Positions 1-4,401 of a stretch of 12,109 bases of DNA are shown here, one piece after another. Source of the stretch: Candidatus Woesearchaeota archaeon. GTDB taxonomy: Archaea > Nanoarchaeota > Nanoarchaeia > Woesearchaeales > CALCXY01. The translations under genes were made by a program, and so were the position numbers. The stretch lies in assembly GCA_030751555.1 (NCBI GenBank), contig JASMFX010000075.1, forward strand, positions 1 through 12,109, written 5' to 3'. The first letter of the stretch is position 1. Each line of letters opens with the position of its first letter. The notes under the pieces were generated by a model, which was given only the letters and a program-made list of their open reading frames with translations, had not been told where the DNA came from and did no database searches.

Positions 1-768
1 AGCTCCTGTAGCTCCTCGATAATCAACTTCCAGAAGCGGGTTGCTCAATGCGCCCTTTACAGCTTCATCAACTCGATTATTTGTATCTGAGCTTCCCACA
101 CCAATTGATGCAACGCCTCCATTAGTCATGATAGCCTTTACATCAGCAAAATCTAGATTTACTAGGCTTGGAACTGCAATCGTCTCAACAATTCCTCTAA
201 TCATCGTGGATATAAGCTCATTAGCAACTGAGAATGCTTGTTGCACAGGCAGATTGCCTGCAATCTCAACCAGTTTGTTATTATCAATTACAATAACTGT
301 ATCACAATGCTGCCTTAGTCTCTGCAAGCCAATCTCTGCTTTATCAATTCTTGCTCTCTCAATCTTAAAAGGCATGGTTACGGTTCCAATTATGATAGAT
401 CCCATCTCTTGTGCTGTTTTAGCCACAATAGGTGCTGCTCCAGTTCCTGTTCCGCCACCCATTCCAGCGCATATAAATACCATATCTGCATTGCTTATCT
501 TATCCTTTACATCAAGCAAGCTTTCAGTAGCTGCCTCTCCTCCCTTTTCAGGAAATCCGCCACAGCCAAGCCCACGAGTAACATCTCTTCCAATCAAGAA
601 TTTCTCATCAGCCTCTGTTATGTCTAAGTGTTGTTGATCAGTGTTGCAGGCAATAATCTCTGCTCCTCTAATGCCTTTTTTGTAAAGCCAGCTTACCATA
701 TTGTTGCCGGCTCCTCCAACTCCAATGACTTTTATATGCGCCACTCCTGGCTGCACTGCCTCTTCCAT
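1..768 (-). CDS. ftsZ: Cell division GTPase FtsZ (FtsZ2-like), C-terminus cut by the window edge
   Basis: Tubulin-family GTPase that polymerises into the division ring at mid-cell. 256 codons are visible, starting at ATG 768, and the frame is still open at base 1; FtsZ is usually 350-400 residues, so the end of the polymerisation domain and the C-terminal tail lie outside. Seen: glycine-rich nucleotide loop VIGVGGAGNN (14-23), TRGLGCGGFPEKG (64-76), tubulin signature AGMGGGTGTGAAP (101-113), and a T7 synergy loop NLDFADVK (204-211) with both acidic residues needed to hydrolyse GTP in the neighbouring subunit. PFKIERAR, DNN and LEVDYRGA resemble archaeal FtsZ2 more than FtsZ1 as I remember those families. 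The start is fixed by a ribosome binding site GGTGAT four bases before ATG. Function is sure; the FtsZ2 label is moderately sure. Confidence 0.97.
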   Translation of the reverse strand, partial: MEEAVQPGVAHIKVIGVGGAGNNMVSWLYKKGIRGAEIIACNTDQQHLDITEADEKFLIGRDVTRGLGCGGFPEKGGEAATESLLDVKDKISNADMVFICAGMGGGTGTGAAPIVAKTAQEMGSIIIGTVTMPFKIERARIDKAEIGLQRLRQHCDTVIVIDNNKLVEIAGNLPVQQAFSVANELISTMIRGIVETIAVPSLVNLDFADVKAIMTNGGVASIGVGSSDTNNRVDEAVKGALSNPLLEVDYRGATGA

Positions 769-900
769 TAGGATCACCTCTTTTTCCCTCTATTCACAAT
801 GAAAATGAAAAACCCAATCTGGTATTTCCTTCCCCTCCCTAGTAAGGGGGCCATTGGATTCTTCAAATTGAGAACAAATTAGATTATACTAGTATATAAA
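769..900 (-). promoter_or_regulatory. ftsZ promoter and long leader, with palindrome over the TATA box
   Basis: Read on the minus strand, TTTATATA (900-893) is a good archaeal TATA box, putting transcription start near 871 and giving a leader of about 100 bases, far longer than elsewhere in this window. A perfect 12-base palindrome TATACTAGTATA (885-896) overlaps the TATA box and could be a repressor site. Within the leader, CCAAT (814-818) can pair with ATTGG (853-857), and CCCT (837-840) with AGGG (845-848), so it may fold. GAGGTGATC just before ATG 768 is the ribosome binding site. The promoter is inferred from sequence only. Confidence 0.5.
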
Positions 901-949
901 TGTTACGTTTTTGTATACTGGAGTAGAAATATAGGTATTTGGGTATTAG

Positions 950-1324
950 TTAAGGCTCAACCCTTTTAATCTCTAGATTGTCAAAATCCTTGTCATAGGA
1001 AACTATTTGTTCGCAATTCGCTTGTAATGCTGTTGTATAGTGGATTAAGTCAAAGACTCCTAGCGAGCACTCCTGGCCTCTCTTGAGTCCCTCGAATAAC
1101 AAAAATTGATCTAACTCGTAAATAATGCCTTTTCCTTTGAAGATAGCTTTAATACATTGCCATGCATATTCTTTGTCTTGTTTAATAATAGAAATAGAAT
1201 GGTATGCTTCTAAAAAGCACAAGGTGTTTGTGACAAAATCAGTTTGCAAGATAAATCTACAATCTTCCTTATCAGGGTTTTCTGTGTAGGCCTTTACCAA
1301 TATATTTGCGTCAATGAATTGCAT
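950..1324 (-). CDS. vapC: PIN-domain toxin ribonuclease, VapC-like
   Basis: Probable toxin of a type II toxin-antitoxin pair; VapC proteins are Mg2+-dependent endoribonucleases that cut tRNA or rRNA. At 124 residues it is one PIN domain. The acidic metal-binding residues appear in order: D5 in FIDANIL, E39 in FLEAYHS, D92 in GVFDLIHYTTAL, and D111/D113 in SYDKDFDNL. The order and spacing are those of the family, so the active site looks intact. ATG 1324 overlaps the upstream antitoxin stop as TAATG (one shared base), the tight coupling expected of a vapBC operon. The toxin comes second, as usual for VapBC. The frame ends in TAA at 952-950, about 50 bases before the ftsZ TATA box. No particular RNA target can be read from the sequence. 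Confidence 0.9.
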   Translation of the reverse strand: MQFIDANILVKAYTENPDKEDCRFILQTDFVTNTLCFLEAYHSISIIKQDKEYAWQCIKAIFKGKGIIYELDQFLLFEGLKRGQECSLGVFDLIHYTTALQANCEQIVSYDKDFDNLEIKRVEP

Positions 1325-1548
1325 TAGCTATTCCTCATCCTATGAGTAAGTTTAATAATTTCTTCAGTAGAATAAATCTTTTTCTGTTTTATTGCATCAC
1401 CTCTTCGAAACATTTCTTCCATACTAGGAGTATCATCCATTTCTATAATTCTGTTTACCACTGCATCAAAGCTCTCCTTGGGATGCTTTTTCATTTGTTC
1501 CAATTTTTTTTTAGTTGTGTCATGCAATTGAATGCTGGTTAATTTCAT
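1324..1548 (-). CDS. vapB: VapB-like antitoxin
   Basis: Small antitoxin expected to bind and block the adjoining PIN toxin and repress their shared promoter. 74 residues. The N-terminus (KLTSIQLHDTTKKKLEQMK, then SFDAVVNRIIEM) fits a short beta strand followed by two helices, as in ribbon-helix-helix or related archaeal antitoxin DNA-binding folds. The C-terminal half is charged, as is usual for the toxin-binding tail. A GTG at 1557 is also in frame, but it lies inside the ribosome binding site GAGGTGAATCAA, so I use ATG 1548, four bases after GGTGAA. Its stop overlaps the toxin start by one base. The pairing is convincing from context; the exact DNA-binding fold is inferred. Confidence 0.8.
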   Translation of the reverse strand: MKLTSIQLHDTTKKKLEQMKKHPKESFDAVVNRIIEMDDTPSMEEMFRRGDAIKQKKIYSTEEIIKLTHRMRNS

Positions 1549-1554
1549 TTGATT

Positions 1555-1608
1555 CACCTCAATCTATAGGTGTCTATAGATAGTTATAGAAAGTATTTAA
1601 ATCTTTCG
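1555..1608 (-). promoter_or_regulatory. vapBC promoter with three-box operator
   Basis: On the minus strand a TATA box TTTAAATA (1601-1594) is preceded by CGAAAG (1608-1603), a fair BRE. Start of transcription would be near 1573. Three boxes lie across that point: CTATAG (1564-1569), CTATAG (1574-1579) and TTATAG (1584-1589), spaced exactly ten bases apart, one DNA helical turn. CTATAG is its own reverse complement. This fits an autorepressor binding side by side on one face of the helix, as ribbon-helix-helix antitoxins do. GAGGTG at 1560-1555 is the ribosome binding site. Confidence 0.6.
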
Positions 1609-1677
1609 ATAAAAAAGAGGGTTAATTTTCAGATATTTCGGAGATTCTTTGCATCCTACTCCAAAATAAACACAACC

Positions 1678-1685
1678 TTTATTTA
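1678..1685 (+). promoter_or_regulatory. TATA box for a leaderless transcript (nucleotidyltransferase gene)
   Basis: TTTATTTA is centred 26 bases before ATG 1708, so transcription should begin at or within a base or two of the start codon. There is no purine-rich ribosome binding site in front of the ATG (the bases are ACCACCT), which agrees with a leaderless mRNA. Confidence 0.55.
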
Positions 1686-1707
1686 ATCCTTCAATCAATA
1701 ACCACCT

Positions 1708-2454
1708 ATGCAAAAATCCAATCTTCAGAAAATCATCACTCAAATAAAGAGCTACATCGTATCTCAAATACCTGAAAAACAACTAATCTCCCTCTATCTT
1801 GTGGGAAGAATCCTAACCAAGGACAAATCTCCCGAGAGTGATATTGATCTCTTTGGCATAGTCTCTGATGATTTTGATCTCAAACAAGAATCTCAGATCA
1901 ACAACTACTTTGAAAAAAACCCGAAATTCACAGGAAAAAAAGAATGCAGATTTAGAGCTCTTTATCTCTCTGACTTTGAGGGTAGAACAAAGGGAAAAAG
2001 CACAATCATACAGGATGTAAAAACTATCAGGCTGTATCTAAAGCTATTCAGGCACAGCAAGTTTAAGCTTTTATCTGGAAAAAAGATCAACTTTTCTAAT
2101 TTTCCCCTCAAAGATATATCTGATAGAGATGAGTTGAAAATAGACCTTGACATACTCAAATCAAGCATTGCTTATTACAAAAAACATAATTATAAGGAAA
2201 AACAACCTTATCCCAATATGTATAACACTGCAAAGTGGGTTTTGCATATTACAAAACTTGAAGCTTGCCTTGCAAAAAAGTGCAAGTATCAGATTTACTT
2301 CTACAAACTAAAAAATCTTTTCCCTAGAGGACATATATTCCATGATGCAATGGCTGTACGAAATAGCAATAAGCCCTTTTCAATCAAAGAAAAGAAGGAG
2401 TTTATTAAGAAATCAGAAGTCTATACTAACTTGATTGAGAAAAGATTCCTGTAG
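1708..2454 (+). CDS. Stand-alone nucleotidyltransferase of the Pol-beta/aadA-like fold
   Basis: Likely transfers a nucleotide to a small molecule, nucleic acid or protein; the substrate cannot be read from the sequence. 248 residues. Residues 29-52 (LYLVGRILTKDKSPESDIDL and following) match the nucleotidyltransferase pattern hG[GS]...DhDh, with D45 and D47 as metal ligands. The usual GS is GR here (G33-R34), a noticeable departure. A charged middle is followed by a mainly helical C-terminal part (about 140-248, with YPNMYNTAKWVLHITKLEAC), as in aminoglycoside adenylyltransferase-like proteins. It is longer than the MntA antitoxins and has no HEPN partner beside it, so I do not call it a toxin-antitoxin member. 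It stops at TAG 2452-2454. It is divergent from vapBC, with its own promoter. Confidence 0.7.
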   Translation: MQKSNLQKIITQIKSYIVSQIPEKQLISLYLVGRILTKDKSPESDIDLFGIVSDDFDLKQESQINNYFEKNPKFTGKKECRFRALYLSDFEGRTKGKSTIIQDVKTIRLYLKLFRHSKFKLLSGKKINFSNFPLKDISDRDELKIDLDILKSSIAYYKKHNYKEKQPYPNMYNTAKWVLHITKLEACLAKKCKYQIYFYKLKNLFPRGHIFHDAMAVRNSNKPFSIKEKKEFIKKSEVYTNLIEKRFL

Positions 2455-2550
2455 GATTTTAGACTTCTAAAAATACCTTTTCCGATCCTCCCAAAAATCT
2501 TCCAATAATCTAGGGACAAGCATATAAATTCTGTCTGCTATCAATAAAGT

Positions 2551-2634
2551 ATGGCAAAAAACCAAGATCCAATCCAAAATAGAAACATTTATATATCTCA
2601 AAGATATATATCTAGAAGATATATTGGTGATTGA
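2551..2634 (+). CDS. Possible 27-codon leaderless small ORF ahead of the DUF4258-like gene
   Basis: ATATAAAT (2522-2529) is centred about 25 bases before ATG 2551, the leaderless geometry seen at other genes here. The frame runs 27 codons to TGA 2632-2634, ending one base before the GTG start of the next gene. The second half (YISQRYISRRYIGD) is simply the translation of the AT-rich palindromes at 2591-2624. It may be a short leader peptide coupling translation, a remnant, or chance. I would not rely on it without expression data. Confidence 0.25.
   Translation: MAKNQDPIQNRNIYISQRYISRRYIGD
2588..2625 (+). promoter_or_regulatory. Promoter and palindromic operator of the DUF4258/zinc-AbrB pair
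   Basis: TTTATATA (2588-2595) is a good TATA box that would start transcription near 2616, leaving a leader of about 20 bases with the ribosome binding site GGTGAT (2626-2631). Half-sites of one element repeat through it: ATATATCT (2591-2598), the perfect palindrome AGATATATATCT (2602-2613), and AGATATAT (2617-2624). Repeated AGATATAT/ATATATCT half-sites suggest a binding site for the operon's own AbrB-like protein. This is inference. Confidence 0.5.
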
Positions 2635-2635
2635 T

Positions 2636-2941
2636 GTGAATTTCACCTATGAAGGAAAACCTATCCTCCCAACAAAGGCAGCACTGACTGAACTAAGCAA
2701 AATTGATATGGACTTACACGAAGTTGCCTTTATTTTAAAACAAGGTTTTCAACTAAGAAAAAGAAAGAAACACATCACTGAAAAAGCAATAATCAAAGGA
2801 AATAAAATTCGCAATGTAGTCATAATCGAATATGAACATTGTTGCAAATTAATTCATGCTGGAGAATTTAGCTTGAGTAGAAAATTTAAAAACAAAGTTT
2901 GTGAAAAAAATGGATCTGGAAAACCTAAAAATGAAGTGTGA
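2636..2941 (+). CDS. DUF4258-like small protein, probable toxin of the pair
   Basis: 101 residues. The helix SKIDMDLHEVAFILKQGF, the basic stretch RKRKKH (41-46), paired strands KIRNVVIIEYEH and a closing KLIHAGEF (71-78) resemble DUF4258 proteins, small RelE/BrnT-like domains often found beside YgiT-type zinc-finger antitoxins. I recognise the pattern rather than a specific family member. TTG 2624 and GTG 2627 are in frame, but GTG 2636 lies four bases after the ribosome binding site GGTGAT, the same spacing as in ftsZ, so I use it. The downstream gene starts inside this one (overlap 2910-2941), which implies coupled translation. The basic residues and the conserved-looking histidine (H74) would suit RNA binding or cleavage, but no catalytic residue can be assigned with confidence. 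Confidence 0.6.
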   Translation: MNFTYEGKPILPTKAALTELSKIDMDLHEVAFILKQGFQLRKRKKHITEKAIIKGNKIRNVVIIEYEHCCKLIHAGEFSLSRKFKNKVCEKNGSGKPKNEV

Positions 2942-3227
2942 ATGCAACGGAAATATGAAAAATATTAAGACAGAATGGAAAGGTATTGAGATCAGAGCAT
3001 GGAAATGCAATAAATGCAATGAAGAGGTACTCAACCCAATTGATGCTCAAAAAGCCTTAGAGATAGATAAAGCAAGAAAGAAAAAGGCTTTGCAAGTAAA
3101 GCTTAGAAAGGTTGGCAAAAGCAATGTAGTTACAGTACCTCAAGCAATCATGCAGGCTGAGAATCTAAAAAGCGGTCAAACCATGGAGTGGAATATAAAA
3201 GGAAAAAAATTAATTCTCACGCATTAA
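2910..3227 (+). CDS. Zinc-ribbon/AbrB-fold protein, probable antitoxin and autorepressor
   Basis: 105 residues in two parts. Residues 10-36 form a zinc ribbon with ligands C10, C12, C33 and C36 (CEC then CNKC), like the N-terminus of MqsA/YgiT antitoxins. Residues 62-105 (KLRKVGKSNVVTVPQAIM onward) are a SpoVT/AbrB swapped-hairpin DNA-binding domain. MqsA itself has a helix-turn-helix instead, so this is a different pairing of modules. The zinc part probably binds the upstream DUF4258-like protein and the AbrB part the palindromes at 2591-2624. Start choice: GTG 2901 is in frame but forms part of GTGA, which lies five bases before ATG 2910, matching the ftsZ geometry. ATG 2931 is a possible shorter start just before the first cysteines. 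The gene overlaps the upstream gene by 32 bases and shares its TTAA end (3224-3227) with the convergent membrane-protein gene. Confidence 0.75.
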   Translation: MDLENLKMKCECNGNMKNIKTEWKGIEIRAWKCNKCNEEVLNPIDAQKALEIDKARKKKALQVKLRKVGKSNVVTVPQAIMQAENLKSGQTMEWNIKGKKLILTH

Positions 3228-3547
3228 TCCTTAGCCAGCGCAAATACACTCTTCACAGCAACAATGACAGTAGCTGGAACAAAGAGTATCAACAAAGCAC
3301 TCAACATTCTTGCAATAACTGGAATTACACTCAGAACTGTCTGTCCAAGAGCACTTACAATCACCAATACAACACCTGCCATGAGAAATGGTTGCGTTTC
3401 CTTCTCAGTTATGTTCAATAATCCAATGATAATCCCTAAGATCACCAAACTTATTGCTAATAATCCACTGATGCTTCCTACTGCACCTAGAACTATTGCC
3501 AGTACTACTCCCACTAAGAATGCCCAAGCACCCACTGTTTTAGCCAT
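3224..3547 (-). CDS. Small four-helix membrane protein of unknown function
   Basis: 107 residues and strongly hydrophobic throughout. Likely helices are about 7-26, 28-45, 56-75 and 83-103, separated by short loops, with only one polar loop (NITEKETQP, about 46-54). There is no signal peptide beyond the first helix and no catalytic motif that I recognise. An ATG at 3559 is in frame, but the bases between (GGGTGATATT) are the ribosome binding site, so ATG 3547 is the start. It converges with the zinc-AbrB gene, the stop codons of the two overlapping in TTAA. An integral membrane location is sure; the role is unknown. Confidence 0.75.
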   Translation of the reverse strand: MAKTVGAWAFLVGVVLAIVLGAVGSISGLLAISLVILGIIIGLLNITEKETQPFLMAGVVLVIVSALGQTVLSVIPVIARMLSALLILFVPATVIVAVKSVFALAKD

Positions 3548-3579
3548 AATATCACCCATAACCTAGTTGAGAAATCTAA

Positions 3580-3587
3580 TATTTAAA
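3580..3587 (-). promoter_or_regulatory. TATA box for the small membrane protein
   Basis: TTTAAATA on the minus strand (3587-3580) would start transcription near 3559, leaving about 12 bases of leader that carry the GGTGAT ribosome binding site. Its upstream edge touches the 26-base direct repeat at 3587-3612, so the insertion discussed there falls directly behind this promoter. Confidence 0.5.
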
Positions 3588-3612
3588 GATTTAGGAACTA
3601 GAGGATATGTTT
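3587..3612. repeat. Direct repeat, left copy, bordering the relBE/MITE segment
   Basis: 26 bases matching 4376-4401 at 23 positions, with the last 12 (GAGGATATGTTT) identical. The match ends abruptly on both sides. This copy lies just behind the membrane-protein TATA box. Its last base is also the first base of the TTAGTGAT flank of the inverted-repeat element. Confidence 0.75.
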
Positions 3613-3828
3613 TAGTGATTGGCTCTGTCCCGAAAAGTCCTGCCACCCTTAGTACTCATGCACGAAGTGCATGAGGCTTGCTTCCATGCGAGCCTTCCAT
3701 GAGTATTATAGTATGAAGGCCCAGGGGGACGCCCCATCGGGGATGGGCCTTAGTGTTCAAGCCTGGCAAAAGGCGAGCCGGTGGCAGGACTCGAACGAAG
3801 TGAGATTCGGGACAGAGCCTTAGTGATC
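3612..3828. mobile_element. MITE-like inverted-repeat element, about 200 bases, with direct flanks; possibly a structured RNA
   Basis: Perfect 14-base terminal inverted repeats GGCTCTGTCCCGAA (3621-3634) and its complement (3806-3819) enclose a second 12-base inverted repeat AGTCCTGCCACC (3636-3647) / (3780-3791). The element is flanked by TTAGTGAT (3612-3619 and 3820-3827); counted as nine bases abutting both ends, one position differs. Eight- to nine-base target duplications are normal for several IS families. Inside are local hairpins: CTCATGCAC/GTGCATGAG with a GAA loop (3655-3675), GCTTGC/GCGAGC (3676-3693), CCTTC/GAAGG (3693-3719) and GGCCCA/TGGGCC (3718-3749). There is no ORF. It is clearly richer in GC than everything around it. 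It is too short to encode a transposase, so it would be non-autonomous. An RNA element with a long closing stem is the alternative. Confidence 0.65.
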
Positions 3829-3843
3829 ACAAAATTTAGATCC

Positions 3844-4128
3844 TCATTCTAGTGAAAAGAATCTCTTCAAGTAATTCTTATATGCTTCATCGTGCTTTCC
3901 GATTGTTAGCAACTGTATGGTGTTTCCTTTAATAGCATAAATCAATCTTATGTTGGAAGTAATAGGTTCTCTGTAGCAATTTATCCCACCACTTAGATGT
4001 TTTCCTCTCTCCGGATTTCTTCTGATCTTATCCTTTTTCTTGTAGAATGTTCGCAAATCATTCGAAGATAATCTCGCAAGGTCTTTAGAGAAAGATGGAT
4101 GAGCTTTAACTACCCATTGAGGAGTCAA
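3844..4128 (-). CDS. relE: RelE/ParE-superfamily toxin
   Basis: 94 residues with the RelE-fold order: VVKAHPSFSKDLARL helix, KIRRNPERGKHLSGG, strand CYREPI, strand NIRLIYAIKGNTIQLL, then IGKHDEAYKNYLKR. Basic residues R53, R61, K78 and H79 lie where RelE/YoeB-type mRNA interferases keep RNA-binding or catalytic groups, so ribosome-dependent mRNA cleavage is the likely role; a ParE-type gyrase poison is less likely. The start is TTG 4128: it follows GGGGTC by four bases and an upstream stop closes the frame, so no better start exists. It overlaps the antitoxin gene by 23 bases, implying translational coupling. It ends in TGA, 16 bases before the GC-rich element's flank. Confidence 0.85.
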   Translation of the reverse strand: MTPQWVVKAHPSFSKDLARLSSNDLRTFYKKKDKIRRNPERGKHLSGGINCYREPITSNIRLIYAIKGNTIQLLTIGKHDEAYKNYLKRFFSLE

Positions 4129-4315
4129 GTTTGACCCCTCTCTTCTTTAAGTAAGCATCTATCTCAGCTTCAGATATGGCTATGCTTGGATCTTTTTTTA
4201 TTTCTTCCAGCCGCTTCATTGCAACAGATTCTTGACCTGTAAGTGTAACAATTTGATCTATCAATTTCTCCATAGCTATTTTTCGCTTTTCATCTGATAT
4301 TGTAATCGAACTCAT
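4106..4315 (-). CDS. relB: RelB-like antitoxin
   Basis: 69 residues, acidic and helical, immediately upstream of and overlapping the RelE-like toxin. Its N-terminus SSITISDEKRKIAMEKLID could form a strand followed by a helix (ribbon-helix-helix-like). The C-terminal half (LEEIKKDPSIAISEAEIDAY) resembles the extended toxin-wrapping helix of RelB-type antitoxins. Identification rests mainly on gene order and size. ATG 4315 has no ribosome binding site, and a TATA box centred about 26 bases upstream makes a leaderless mRNA likely. Thus the antitoxin is leaderless while the toxin depends on an internal site, which may set the ratio of the two proteins. Confidence 0.7.
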   Translation of the reverse strand: MSSITISDEKRKIAMEKLIDQIVTLTGQESVAMKRLEEIKKDPSIAISEAEIDAYLKKRGVKLDSSMGS

Positions 4316-4337
4316 AAGAGAGATACAGATATTGTCC

Positions 4338-4345
4338 TTTATATA
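4338..4345 (-). promoter_or_regulatory. TATA box for the relBE-like pair (leaderless)
   Basis: TATATAAA on the minus strand is centred about 26.5 bases before ATG 4315, so transcription should begin at the start codon. The promoter lies inside the repeat-flanked segment, so the cassette carries its own promoter. Confidence 0.55.
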
Positions 4346-4375
4346 TTTTTGCCCTAATTTCCTGGAAGAATTTCG

Positions 4376-4401
4376 AGATTTAGTTACTCGAGGATATGTT
4401 T
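4376..4401. repeat. Direct repeat, right copy, bordering the relBE/MITE segment
   Basis: Second copy of the 26-base repeat (23 of 26 identical to 3587-3612). It overlaps the last two transcribed-strand bases of the stop codon of the surface-protein gene (TAA at 4402-4400), so on the minus strand the repeat starts directly at that gene's end. Confidence 0.75.

Noticed and set aside
41..637. Plus-strand 198-codon ORF over ftsZ
   Set aside because: It is the antisense shadow of ftsZ, whose reading frame carries every FtsZ motif.
1708..2454. MntA antitoxin of a HEPN-MNT system
   Set aside because: The protein is much longer than MntA, and no HEPN gene lies beside it.
2910..3227. True MqsA
   Set aside because: The zinc ribbon is similar, but the DNA-binding part is AbrB-type, not helix-turn-helix, and the partner does not look like MqsR; only an MqsRA-like arrangement is claimed.
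3780..3806. tRNA-like T arm on the minus strand (GTTCGAGTCCTGCCACC)
   Set aside because: The string resembles a tRNA T loop and 3' acceptor strand, but the bases before the loop do not pair with those after it, and no matching 5' acceptor strand, D arm or anticodon arm lies at the right distance. The same bases are fully explained by the nested inverted repeat.
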